Part shown: in pieces, positions 24,483-36,900 of the stretch
Position numbering within the stretch: position 1 is the stretch's first letter
How the letters are laid out: every line of letters begins with the position of its first letter
Assembly (NCBI GenBank): GCA_004794785.1
Contig: SJOL01006765.1
Coordinates: 939,983 to 1,003,982, forward strand
Source of the DNA: Opisthorchis felineus
Lineage: Eukaryota; Platyhelminthes; Trematoda; Opisthorchiida; Opisthorchiidae
Direction of reading: 5' to 3'
Length of the DNA: 64,000 bases
The notes under the pieces: model-generated
What the model saw: only the letters and a program-made list of their open reading frames with translations
Database searches by the model: none
Told to the model about the DNA's origin: nothing
Translations under genes and position numbers: made by a program

Positions 24483-27019
24483 CGCTTGCGGTCACTCATT
24501 GCTGAAAACACAGTTTGGTTTTATGTCATCATAGACATCACAACCACAGAATAATTTCATGACGTTTCACTTATGCGTCAACTGAGCGATTGAACTCTTC
24601 TGCCTCCTGGCTTCCGCCTTCAGTCGACATACCGCAAAAGATAGTTTTGCGTTACTCATACGCCCATCTTGTTCGATCTACCCAGTGGCGTGGGAAGACC
24701 GAATATGAACATTGTTTATGGGCAAGACCAGCTATTTACCTAAGCGACTTAGTATGTTGTGAAGGCTACATTTGAACGATCCATTCACTTCATTAAACGT
24801 TTTTCACGACAACCATCACCCGTTTGAGTTTGTTTGAATCACTTCATTGTACGCGCTTATCTGATTCTCAGAAATTTGTCGTAAACACAGGCGATTCTGT
24901 CAACAGAACTGACGAAGCATACTGAACAACCCCTTGTTTTCACAAGGCCTGTACTGAAATAATTTAGTCTGTGCGCAATGTCGGAAATAGGGGGCAATAA
25001 TGACGGCATTCCGGGTATAAACGACGGAGAATGGTTGGCTGTGGTAACCAAAATGTCAGAATGACTACATTTTTTGGGTAGCAGTCCATTGCCTTGTCCG
25101 CAACTTTTCCATGTATCCAGAAGTCGCCCTAAGATTACTGTCATGATATAAGGATGTAGAAGTTAATTCACTGTCTCCGTTGTTTGTTTTAGTTTGACCA
25201 CATTTGAGAAATTCGTAAATGTCATCTGATTTGCCAAATTATTCGGCAGCCAGACTTGTGCCATAGTCACTTCAATCTAAGCGGCCCTAAGTCACTAGCC
25301 ATGTGCGGCCTTGAAATTTTGTTGCACTTTTCTAATTCCAAGACAGGAAAAATTATGTTTACCTTTAACAGGTGCCAACACCTAGGTTGGGGCCACATGA
25401 CTTCCGGTCCGGTCTTGGCTTGGACAAGGAGACTAATGTAGGAATAAAATAAAGTACATGGTAAACCAAATAATTCGTTTTCTGATGGCTGCTTTTTCGA
25501 TGAGCTTGGCAATTAACCTCAGCGAATAAGTCAGCCACCAACTAAAGCAAGCGAGCCACTAATTTTTTCTCCTATAGCCCCTTCTTCTGATTTGGAAGAT
25601 GAAGCGCTTTAGAACAACTATTCCCTTGAAGAGGAAATGACTGCACAATGGATGGGAATCACTCTGCAGTAAGAGGAATTCTCTCTGAAAGGAATTTAGC
25701 CTGCTTGGTAAGGGTTAAGTCCAAACCACTCACGAGTCTTTCTCGTCCCGTCTGCTCCATTATTCGGCCGTTTCTAATCTTCATCAACCTGACTCCAACG
25801 ATTCTACGCAAAGGTTATTCGTCAAAAGGAATTAGTCAAGAATAATCTTTCCCTTTGTTTGGCTCGCTGCATTGGTAAGGCCCTCGATATGCCAGTCAAC
25901 TTCATCTTCTCAGTTGTAGTTTCAAACTTGTAATCTTTATGCGTAATGCTGGCTTTGTAAAAACAAGTATAATGAATAGTACTCGACATATTTCGCCCTA
26001 TGGTTGTCGTCACACTACGTACACTTCAGCGGAAGGTTGTGCGTGTTTGGCATTCCAAGTTGTTTGATTAGGTGAACCATTGAGCCATTATTGAGGCCTG
26101 TACACCAGAGTCAGTGATTTGTTTCTTTATGTGCACAACTAGTCAATTTGGTTATAAACAATATTCATATAATGCATCACTGGTGAAAAAGTTTTGCCAA
26201 AGACAAACATTTCCATGCTCTTGAACCCAAAGTACATTGTGTTATTTATTTATTTCGTTATTTGGACAAAATCCTTTTTTTTTGAAGTGCACAGGGACGT
26301 TTTTATAAAGCTAGCGTGCACCCAAGGATAAAGGGAACTTTTGTGATTGGCTTAGGTGTGTCTTCTTTTCATCCGGGTATTTATTGAACACTGTCCGGAT
26401 TAAACGTCTACAATTCAGACTGATACTGAATGTCAAAAGTGTATGGCTAGCTAAACATGTCAGTTTCTGGTTATTCATCAAGCAGTTGTACTTAACTTAC
26501 CCATTATCCGGTGATGCTGTATATCAGACGACAGAACCTACATTTCTGTCAAGTGACTCACCTATTATGCGAACCGAAAGCATACAGGCTGAATTTATCG
26601 TTGTTACGTGAAAAGCCGAAAAAAGCGATCAAATTGACATTAAACTTCAAACGGTATGTCAGGTGCATCCAACTTAATAAGACCAATAGAATTTATTGTC
26701 CCAATATCTTAAGAATTATCTAAATCTTCCATCCACTGAAGCACAACATGTGGATCGTATACAATACAGTATACAACTAATGTTGAGGAGACGTATTGTT
26801 CATTACTGCAAGATACCTGAAACTTATGCTGCAACAGTTTTCATGCACACAGTTAGAGTTAATGTAAATTGCTCAGCAGGGTTTCAGTTTCACCATAACT
26901 TCGAGACCTCTGTTTCACAACAAGATTCAAAGAGTTCGTTGGATCAGTCGAATGGGTCAGTGAACGCGTGTGACCACATGATGGGGACCCCGTGATTGAA
27001 GGATGAGCAGCGCTATCTT

Positions 27020-27212
27020 CTGTCTGAGTGCGAGTTAATCACACTTGTGGTCAGCCACTCATGCTGAATGGTCAATTGTTCAAACTGCTAACCGAGGGTG
27101 GTTTGTTCGAGTCTCCCTGGTGTTTCGTAAGATACGCAATGGTGATGATTCCCAATAGGGATGAAACAGTTGTACGATGCTGCTCGGCTTTTCAACACAG
27201 AGAAGCTTCGCC
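27020..27212 (+). mobile_element. SINE-like repeat, copy 1
   Basis: Blocks GAGTTAATCACACTTGTGGT, TTGTTCAAACTGCTA, the B-box-like GTTCGAGTCTCC (27105-27116), and a 3' part with GATGAAACAGTTGTACGATG then CTCGGCTTTTCAACA. The same blocks recur in order at 53.26, 43.19 and 55.46 kb. There is no protein coding. Confidence 0.55.
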
Positions 27213-27639
27213 CACAAAACGAAATCTCCATTGAAAAACTCCCAAACCTCTTCACACTACCAACACATGGTTTATGTTTAGCAGCCGTTTCAATATACGC
27301 ATTTCGGGCTTACAAGTTGTCTGACAACATTTGCGCATCCTGCTAGACACATGTCTATCCTAAAGGTACAAGAAACTCATGGCTTATATCATGGTTACAG
27401 AGGAAGCTGGTTTACCTTCACGTCCACACAAAGCAAGCCCTCTGACGAGGGGTATCGGGTGAAGCTAGGTTGCCGTACTTGAAGCTCACACAATGTTGCA
27501 GGGTCACTTCGGTTCGTTTAAAAATGAGCCTGTCTAAAGAGATTAAACTTCCACCAGATTCACAGTCAGATGTGAAATTGAAATTGAAATTACTGCAATT
27601 AAAAGCATTTAAAATTAACCCCAAATTCGCCACATTGGT

Positions 27640-27678
27640 CGCCCACAAAACTCACAAAACTCACAAAACTCACAAATA
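27640..27678. repeat. (CTCACAAAA)n short tandem repeat
   Basis: Three units of about 9 bp, preceded by one partial CCCACAAAA unit. Confidence 0.85.
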
Positions 27679-28692
27679 TTAACATTTCATCGGATATCCA
27701 TGGTTCAGCAACTTCCATGGGGATAACCGCCTGTGTTTGGCCCTAAAAGCTTCACAACACACCACAGTCAACCTTCTAATGGTTTCATACCTGACATTAT
27801 TTTAGCAGAATAAAATTAGGCCATTATTCCGGCTGCTAGCTAGCCACAGTGCAATAGTACGAGAAACAATAAAAACGAAAAACACTTAACTACTTCATAA
27901 GTGGATAAATTGATGAGTAAACAAGCCATCTCAATAGAAAATTGTCTTTGAAAACTCATCCCTATAATACGTACGTTGTCATTCTGTTGGAAATAAACGG
28001 CTGAAATTTGTGTGTCAGGTTCAAAATGTTCACTACTTAACGTTCAAAATTGTTCGTGAAAATCAGTGATCTTAACAGTATGTATTTTAGAACGCCAGAT
28101 GATATTACCCCCGGAGGACTCAAATTTTTATAATCCCATTCTGAGATGTACATATTAATTTGTCTGCTGATCTGTCTCTCTGAGGGTTTTTTATTTTCCG
28201 AACCACTTCCAGCCATGAAGTTTAGCACATCTCAAAACAATACTCAAATAACACTCTCAAAATATAACAATCTTTTGTAGGCACTCACCTCTGATCATAG
28301 TTGCAGTGCACGATCATTTTTCAGCTTTTGGGAATGGTAAATGCTCCAATTCGCTTGGTTTGTTGGTCATCTTGTGAAGCTCAGCTTTCAGGCAGTTTTG
28401 TTGCTGTATCACAGCAAATAAATCCTAATGTGAAAAATCCCCCAGTGTGATATGTAACCGGCACGCAACGTATGTTGCTTTGAGGACGAGGTGTATCAAT
28501 TGATCACACATGGATTCGAATTGTAATCGTATTCTAATTGTAACTACCTTCCTGGGTGGAATCTTACTTACTGGAGGCTTATCGGAAGTTTGCATACTTG
28601 GAGGGTATGTACCGCTCTCAGAGTGGTGATAAATCTTATCTCACGTGCCCAAAAAACAAATTGATTTTTCTATAGGCGTAATACACTACACA

Positions 28693-28875
28693 TAAGGGTT
28701 GTCGAAATCTTTTCGACAGTCCACGACCTGTTTCGCCCTTCTTGGGGCTCATCAGTGGGCGTGGTCCTCGAGTTTTCATCAATCTTATGTTTTACTTGAA
28801 CCCAAATTGCACGAAGTTCTACTTATGCACTGATTTGCGTACCACTTTGGTTTTGACGGGAGACCCACCTGGTGT
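28693..28875 (-). repeat. Hammerhead repeat copy with core present but stem I weakened
   Basis: On the minus strand it reads CTGATGAG, CCCCAAGAAGGGC, GAAAC, AGGTC, GTGGACTG: the same stem II and GAAA box as the 48.4-kb copy. The stem I partner, however, has lost a base and changed another (GCCCA where the intact copy has GTCCAC), and stem III reads CAGG rather than CCGG. Cleavage is therefore doubtful. A perfect 8-bp hairpin, TGTCGAAA-TCT-TTTCGACA (28700-28718), sits next to it. Consensus blocks follow up to GGGAGACCCACCTGG. Confidence 0.7.
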
Positions 28876-29012
28876 TCTCGAATGTCGTACCAACTGAAAC
28901 ATGAGGTAGACTGATGCAGCCCATTTTAAGGACATCAAAAATGAGGAATTCAGCTGGGTTCCAGGTGAATCTTCCGTCAAAACCAGATTGGTATGCGGAT
29001 GAGTGTATATGA
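28876..29012 (+). repeat. Inverted arm of the hammerhead repeat
   Basis: Immediately after the previous copy the sequence turns round. GAATGTCGTACCAACTGAAA lies at 28879-28898. Further on, CAGGTGAATCTTCCGTCAAA and CCAGATTGGTATGCGGATGA are the reverse complement of the family blocks found at 28.84-28.87 and 40.62-40.68 kb. It carries no ribozyme core. Confidence 0.6.
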
Positions 29013-32000
29013 CTAACTTGACTATTCCTTCTATTTCCGGGTTTATACTTGAAAACTATTTCGAGGTGATAATTCTGACAGCTGTAACGCAACTGGTACG
29101 TGTAGTATGATCGGTAGAAGATGGTATAGGTGAGGATATTTTACAAAACCACCGGACTTTTTAAATCATCTTGACGTTTTGTTGTGGATCGTCTTCGTTC
29201 GACCTGTACTCTGTATAATCGCATGCATAAGGAGCGTTACATATCCCCTTAACTTTTTCTCCTACCGGCGAAATGTAAACCAAACGAAGTCGGCACTATA
29301 TCATTAGACTACTAGGGATTCGACCATGGGATTTTCAACATGATTTTTTCAATGAATTTTGGGCATAAGATGAAATTTCCCCACCTACCAGGGAATGATC
29401 GACGGTATACAGGAATGTGTATGTTGCTTTTCATGAGTACCAGCAACGCTTTAAGAAAGCGCTTCGGCAGATGACAACTGGTTGGCTTCATACTGAGACT
29501 TGAAAAATTTGCATGAGTTCGGCCGCATCAAGCAACCAAGAAAAATACGAAGCCACATAAAACCGATAATCCAAATGGATGATACTTGTGTTCAACAACA
29601 TTTGCTTGCAAAGTAGCATTTAAATCAACTGCTCAAACGGAAGAAAGTCGCAGTTGGTCTTGGATCGACTTGCCACATCAATCCAGTTTTTCAAAAGGGG
29701 TCCGGTTGGATTTGAGATCAGGTATAAAACTGAAACATTACACGAAAATTTGACCATCTTGTCAATGTTCTTGGTAAGATAACTTTGAATCGGTATATAC
29801 AGAATGAGAGGATGCCGATAGTTACAGCCGTTGTAAGAGATCTCATAAGCTGCCCTTCTTCCGTAGTGGTGATTTACTAATTGACGAGACGGTCTGTAAG
29901 ACACTGGAGTAAAAGAATATATATATTATATACTGTGAAGCACGGAGGGTTTGGGAGACTTCTAGTCGCAGTCCCTAAGATATTTTATGGTTATTTGTGG
30001 TACGGACATGGCACTTTAAGAATTTGATTTTATGTTTAATTTCAGGTAGCATCCCCACAGACAGTCTGCATCCTGCAGACCATTTATAAGTAAATGATTG
30101 CAAAATTTGCTGGACTTGGAGCTTCAAAATCTTAAACGAGTCGTATTAGCGAATGTGTCAATAATGCTCCTGTTTACCTACAAGTTAATACTCTTGCTGA
30201 TCGGCCGCTTGCGGCCGAATGGTTGTGTTGAAACTACCAGCTTGTACATTCTTCAGCATTTGTCGCTGACATTTTTGACATTTGTGATAGTCCTTTTCAA
30301 AAATAATCGATGTTACCGAAAGACTGAATAGCAACAAAAAAATTCTGTACTCTCAGATCAGCTCATCAGTGTACAAAGTAGAATCCTTCAGGAAGAACGT
30401 CTTTTTAATTCAAAAAAGTGCATGTTGCCAAGATTTTGCTGCTTTGATTACAGTAACGGTCAGATTTAACCTAGTCTAAAATGAACGAATAAAACAACTG
30501 TTTAGTACACAGATTTTCTTATCCATTCTTGTCCATTCTAATGCAGAATCTCTTTGTGCGTACTACCTGCTTCAGTTTTGTAGTCAGCTGATAAGTTCCT
30601 TATTCTTAAGTGGGTATTAGATACAGATTCCAGCAAAAGGTCAGACTGTTTGTGAATGCCTCGACGACGAACAACTTTCTATTTTGGTGCTCCGCTATTT
30701 AGCAATTACTGCGTGCTGACAGACGTACAGCAGAATTGGTATTTGTTGTCCTGGCAACATAACTTTCTAGAAGAGTGAAGAACTGTGTAGCTTGTAGCAG
30801 CAGGGGAAGAGGAATCCAATAAATAGTGTTTAATTCCTTAGTTTTATAGCGTCGTATGTTTGAGAGTCCTGCGATTCATGTTGTTCTACTTTTAATCTTT
30901 TCTACCCGAGGTCCCCCATCAACTCAGTGAGAATACGTTTATTACCCGATCAATATTAAGGCAGTTTTGCATCAGTTCGTTTCCACCTGAGTAAAACTTA
31001 GCTGATCAGATCTAGTTTTTGTACAACAAAACACTGGGAAACTGTAGAAAAATTTGTTTTGACGCTAGTCTTTCAGAAGTGCACTATTTCAGTTCTTTCA
31101 CCTAACCGGTACGTAAAAATTCGTTTACGGAGCTTGCGCACTTTAATATATCATACTTTCATCCCAACACCTATCCACGGCAGTTCATCAGTCAACACCG
31201 CCAAAAAGGTGATCTATATGTTGTGTTCCTGGGGTAAAGAGGTTCAAAAACCACACAGCCAACTTTCATTTTTTTCGAGAAAAAGCGATAAGCGAAGGCG
31301 ACTGTGTGGAAGCGCCACAACAAAAAACCACGCTACCTTGACAACCGGGTATGAGCTGCGATATCCACAGGGAAACGTGCTGTTCCCGTGAGTTATAGCC
31401 TTGTGTGTAAACTCGATCTTGTATTTTGGTTAGGTAACAGCCTTGTTTTGGTAGAAGTTGTTGAACTGGACCATACTGCAAAGCAGTGCTTTGCAGTAAC
31501 GACCATGTGAAACAAATTCTGACAAACTAGTATTTTGACAAACCCTGTTTCTCGAAATCTACCAAAAGTGGGTACTTGTGCACAGGTTTTTTTGGACGAG
31601 CAAATGTTATGGCTACATAACCCAAGCTATGTACAGTTTTTATGGTATAACTGGTGAATCCATTGCAAGAAAAGATTGTGAGATTTCCAAAAATACAATA
31701 TATTGTTTACTTCTAGTGGGGGAAATTTGATATTTACGTAACCTTGTTTGACGGAACTAAAGTCCGGTGATCAAGGCATTTACGTCTTGAAAATCGATGC
31801 GTGGGAAAACGCACCCTTTTTTGACCAACTTGGATACCTTTCATGAATTTGTCAAATTCCGATCGCAACTGCTCGTACACACAAAGCCTTATCTATGAGC
31901 ATACAACACAATGGCACGCAGTTTTTATTCAGGCGACTACATATGCTATAACTGTATACCCAGTTGGGACAAACGGTGGATGGGCCAACTATTCGAGTGC

Positions 32001-34916
32001 TGCTGATGTACCTGACCTTATGCGAACTGCACTTGAATCCATGTTTCACACCGTTTAGGTTAGGTTAATTTCAGAGCCCTAAAGGTTTGAATCGCTTAGA
32101 GTTGCACAGAGTTTTTATACAAAGTTGCCTTGCTTCTAGCTAAGTGTTACATCTGGATGTTCAGTAGTTTCGTTAAATTGGCTTACCTGCGGATCTTCAC
32201 TCAACAGTTTGTTTTCCATTACAGGATGCAAAAAATTATGCGGAATAAGCAGCGGTTGCGCAGTCTGACGTATACGGTTGACTAGGTTTCACAGACTGAT
32301 GTTTTATGTCCAATCGTAAAGTCTGCTGTGACACGTTATCCACACAACAGAAATTAAATCTATGGGTTGTTCACACAGAAGGTTTTTGCTCCGGTGATAT
32401 ATATTTGGGTTGAATTTCCGGCAACGGATAACAAGGTTGTCCTAAGCACTCGTTTAGTTGATGGGGCTTGTTCGAGGTATTAAAAAAAGATAGATGCGCT
32501 AAGCATGCTTTCTTATTCGTAAAAAGTTTATTATGAAGAATTCATAGAAATTCGAGTACATCCTGTTGCTGATACAACAATATGGCCAATGAATAGACAA
32601 ACGTCCAGTTTGTTCCTGTCTCCTTTCTCCAGAAGGTTCTCGGATGTGTCGAGGTAAACTACCACTTAATTCTTTCGCAACCGGATCAGTTTAATCAATA
32701 ATATTCTGTTTTATTCAAGAATTTATCAAGAAACCTATGAATTTGCAGAACCTTTTACTTAGTCATAGTGCTTCTGGGGAAATCTTCACAAAAACTGTTT
32801 TAACAGTCCATCCAACTACATCACTGGAGGTTATTGACAATTTGCATGAAATCGTAATTGAGTAGGCAGTTAACATTCCGGGAGAACCATTGATTTTATG
32901 GATGTTTTGAGCACGTACTACTGAAGCAGATAAGGGGGCAATACACTGCCTGTTCCGCCATTTGCAGGTAAATCGAACGTGATCGTCTCAGAGTTTGGTC
33001 CTTACAGGCTTTCGCTGTCGATTTAGCCCTTATTTTAAACTTTCAAATAGGGTTTGACATCAACTGAGTTAAAATAGAAACATTAAGGTTACGTGGCACA
33101 TATTCCATCAGTTTTATCTTCTTTTGGCCCTGTCCTATTGCGCACTGGGGTGTCGGTTACTATAATCTAGATTCCACTTTTGGAGTGCTCCGTGAAATGT
33201 ATGAGTGCCACTGATTCATACTTGTTCACCCGTCGCGGAGACAACCAACGGCACAGCATTTTGAGATACTGATGAATTTTTTGCTGTACTGTATATCGTG
33301 AAGGGTCCTTTTGTTGAAATAGGGGCAGCAAATTAGTGAATACGTTTACTTTGTTCACCTTAAAAATCCGCTGACAGGTTTCACAACTTGATAGGTAAGG
33401 TTCCTTACGTATGTGCATCTCACTGGCGGCCAAACTGATCGGCTATCGGATAAAATAGTATGTGTTGGTAGAGTTTACCTTTATGTTAAATAGTTCTGCT
33501 CTCTACGCTGGTTTTAGCTGAGATACTGATGAAACACTCCATGGGGAGTGTAGCGGTGTGCATGACAGTTAAGTTGTTCCCTCCTCAAATGGAGTATTTT
33601 CCGCGGAGAGGACTCCATTCAGCCAGTAACTTAAGCTTAACCACTACCTTTACCTAATCATATGATAATACCTGACCATTAGCCTTCCGTAATCAGCTAA
33701 GTAAAGTGGTGTAAACCTGGTCATCTTTGATGTGAATGTGTCAATCTAACCTAGCATCTAGACTGAAGAATTTCAAACCACACTCAGGCAAAATCTTCCA
33801 GTGACCCAGAGTTTACACACACTGACGAAGTACGTACGTGATGGCACTGAGCACAAGGACTCCTAATGACCTACCCCCGCTAATAGGAAGGGGCTAGAAG
33901 TGCTTGAGTTTCATTTTTGACATTTATGTCAAATCATATAACTCTGCTGAGTTTTAGCTCCATGTATCCTTCTTCGGCATTCCGGTTCAGTGTAGGATGT
34001 TGTCTTTATCCCAAGCGCTCGTTATTTAGAGCTTAGCTGCGCAAACTTTGTGTATGTTCTATTTAAAACGATGTAGTAAGGTTATATTTTAACTTCAAGT
34101 ACCTTGTTGTATTTAGTCAACCATTTTGCATGGTAAGTGGTGCAGCGAACGAACATTCAGGAGTGAAACGTCGCTGAACAGAAATTTGTAGCGAGTGATA
34201 CGAATGTACTTACTCAGACAATGGATACCAAAACTTCTGATGCAGTGATTGATCCTGGGCTGGTTCAAAAACAAAGTGAACTGCTGATTTAAGACCTATA
34301 ACGGTAAATCGCTACTAAGAACCAAGATTCATATGACAACCCACTGTTTTCTATTTACAGTACTTCTCAAAAACCACTATGCACATCTCGGTTATGATGA
34401 ATGTTTGGTCTATCCCGTGAGAGTTCTTTCTTAGTAGGATTAGTGTGCACAAAAGCACCCAATTTCATGGCCATATCGATCACTCTGATAAAAAGGGACA
34501 TAAGGTTAGCCTGATTGTAGTGAACGATTTGAAAGGTTTCTATGGAAATTCCAGGGTCATTTTGGGCGCGATGAACCAAACAAATAGAATAAAGTATGAG
34601 AAATTTGACCATAACGGAGGAGTTACAAGTAATGGCTACGTATACAAGATAAAGTTCTAATTAAGTCCAAGTTTTTGCATAACCGTTAGAGAAGAATGGT
34701 AGTAAAAATCGCCAAGTACATGCTAAACAACGCCGTTTTTGAGTGATTCAAGTTTATATATTCATGTTATCAGAAAAGGTTCCAGCGAGTGGTAAAGCAC
34801 ATTGCTTTGAATTACATACCGGGAGTTTCTCTCGCGTGATGTGGATAGATTAATCAGATTTTGCTGTTCCAAAGCAAACAGCTGATGGGACCTTAATCAG
34901 GTGTTTTCCTGAAGAA
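29013..34916. other. No gene recognised
   Basis: AT-rich sequence without a frame over 110 codons. A tRNA-like A-box fragment (GCGAGTGGTAAAGCAC) near 34.79 kb has no matching B box. Confidence 0.6.
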
Positions 34917-35260
34917 ACTACTCACATAGTTGCCAGCTCTCGACTGGTTTTGCCCATCTCGAGGCTCATCAAACAGGCGCTTTTCGCGAGTTGCTCTCAA
35001 CGTCTGTTCCACTTAAACCCAAATTGCACGAAATTCGCCAAATAATCCCACTTGCATGCCAGTTTGGATCTCACGAGTGAACCATCTAAATTCCAGCTGA
35101 ATCTCTCCTTTACGATATTCATCAGCTGAATGTGCTAACTGAACAAAGTTCGCCTCATGTTTCAGTTGGCATAATATTTGGGACTACTCACAAGGTTGCT
35201 GAAATCTCTAAAATGAGGCGGTCTTTGTGCAGCCTATTCATTTGAAGAGTATCAAAATCA
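34917..35260 (-). repeat. Tandem pair of decayed hammerhead-repeat monomers
   Basis: The family start motif occurs at 34917 (ACTACTCACATAGTTGCC) and again at 35183 (ACTACTCACAAGGTTGCTGA), 266 nt apart in the same orientation. The first monomer keeps a mutated core: on the minus strand, TTGATGAG then CAAAACCAGTCGAGAG, where the intact copy has CTGATGAG and CGAAACC. The second lacks the ribozyme. The pair lies about 350 nt on the 3' side of the Penelope-like C-terminal remnant, with the same strand sense. Confidence 0.6.
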
Positions 35261-35599
35261 GTTTATTCTCCCGTTATAGCCAAACTCCATTGGCCGAGTT
35301 TTAATCCAGACTGAGAACTAATCAACACCATCTATTCTGATTAGAATTATGCGGAATACCAGTCAGTGTTAGGTTGATGGTTTAGGGTTGAGGTGAAATA
35401 ATATTGGGTCAGTCTTGGTCCTTGATGTTCCGGGTTAGGATGCTTCAATTGATAATTTGTCCCGGGTAACATTTGTAGTTTTTGTCAGTATTTGTGGTTT
35501 TGGTTATGGGTGAGGAAGAACTTGGGCTGTGCACTCCAGATCTAAGCTGATTCTGTTGATAACTCCTCTTCACTGATGACCACAAGCCGTCACTGGTCA

Positions 35600-36105
35600 G
35601 CTCGACCCATCTAAAACCATTCTCAACATGCTCGCCTGTTCTATACCTTCTGTTCTATTCACACTGAGATGCTTGGCTGTTTTGACGTCCTCAGTCATCA
35701 GTCGCTCTCGTGGCAATCGTAGTATCCACCTCAAAACATTAACATTCAAATCTATCTAAATATCTATCCCGTGTCTAAAACATGTCAATTCATTGCTGAG
35801 TCTTTCAGTAAACACTTGATATTTATCTGCGTTTCCAAGCAGCCTGCTTGATTTTTTCTCGTGCTCACCTATTCTAGTGTGAAGTTCTCTAGCCTTTTGT
35901 TCTATATAGACTTAGGTGAAGTCGTCGCACTTAATTTCTGTTCGCCGCGAGGCAATCGTTCAGTTCCACTGGTGCAAGGCGCAGTATTTTTCTTCAGGAA
36001 CGCTACTCTCATGCTTCGAATGGTTCTAGATGTCCCTGTTTTATACAGAATAACAGCGGACCCAGTCCATTCCCCGTTGGGTTTCGCCACAGAGGCCAAC
36101 TGACG
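35600..36105 (-). mobile_element. Possible C-terminal (GIY-YIG side) remnant of the Penelope-like element
   Basis: Downstream of the RT on the same strand, fragments such as AKPNGEWTGSAV, GTERLPRGEQKLSATTS and NQAGCLETQINIKCLLKDSA followed by HVLDTG resemble the 'RLP..E.S.VVY.I' to 'H..AVRR.D..S....H.LDTGH.F' course of Penelope-like C-termini. No intact GIY-YIG motif is visible and the frames are broken, so this is a weak, order-based assignment. Confidence 0.35.
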
Positions 36106-36279
36106 CTTAACTGAACAGGCTGGATAACCACTGCCGTGAAGTCTGTTCTTAACTTTAATTTGGAGTTTTGTTGGGTCATTTTATTCTTTGCATAGGGCTA
36201 AAGATTGATGAGGCAATACTGGCCAATACCGAATTAGATTGTGCGGATGAATCAAAGTCGCCTCACTGCTAGCTCACTT

Positions 36280-36900
36280 TTGGTACACTACTGTTTTTCG
36301 TTTTCAACCAACCTTACATGTCATGCAGTCTAGGTAAGGTAGTGTATGCGAATGGGGTTCGAATGTGACCTAGTCTCCATACCAAATTTTCTATGAGGAT
36401 TCAGGTCACTCAGTTAGTCGTAAAACTTGCTAATTTTGTCTCGTCTAATCCCGACAGAAATGTCATCTACAAAGCGTCAAACTATTTTCGGTAGAATCCG
36501 GCTTGAGCTTCCTGTCCACAACCCTCTCTCTGGATATTTCCCTAAACCGGAGCTATTGGAAATCCCATTGATAGGCCTTGTTCTTTAGCCTAAATCACGG
36601 AGTTGAAAATGGAACGAATGAGATTCATGCATGTCTTTATGCCTTCCACTACCTCATCTGCTTGAATAACCTGAACCTATCCATCACACCAAAGTATTAG
36701 TAACTGCAAAATTACGGTTAGTGTCTACCGTTTATACAAATTGTTATCTTGGCAATGTGTCAGGATAGTGCTAGCTCGAAGCGACCGTTGATCAGGTGGT
36801 TGTTGATCTATACACCCAGCTTGATAACTAGCTTGCAAACATTTCGTTGCACTGACGATGCCTCCTGATATGGTGACTAACAGTTTGTAGGCCCACTGTC
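36280..36900 (-). mobile_element. Penelope-like element, reverse-transcriptase remnant
   Basis: On the minus strand, one frame gives EQGLSMGFPIAPV at about 36551-36585, the 'GxxMGSPxxPVLANI' RT motif, with a stop just after. In a neighbouring frame RFVDDISVGIRRDKISKFYD (FVDD at 36462-36473) is followed by LSDLNPHRKFGMETRS. That order and spacing, YVDD then 'L..LN...P.I.F..E', is typical of Penelope-like RTs rather than LINE or gypsy RTs. Several stops and at least one frameshift make it dead. Upstream sequence to about 36.9 kb gives only weak RT-like fragments. Strand and position suggest it belongs with the hammerhead-bearing repeats on either side. Confidence 0.6.

Larger units (their letters stand above)
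18200..28690. other. No gene recognised apart from listed repeats
   Basis: Contains the microsatellite at 20.1 kb, the SINE-like elements at 23.9 and 27.0 kb, the Cys-cluster frame at 24.1-24.5 kb and the 27.6-kb short repeat. Otherwise nothing is interpretable. Confidence 0.6.
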
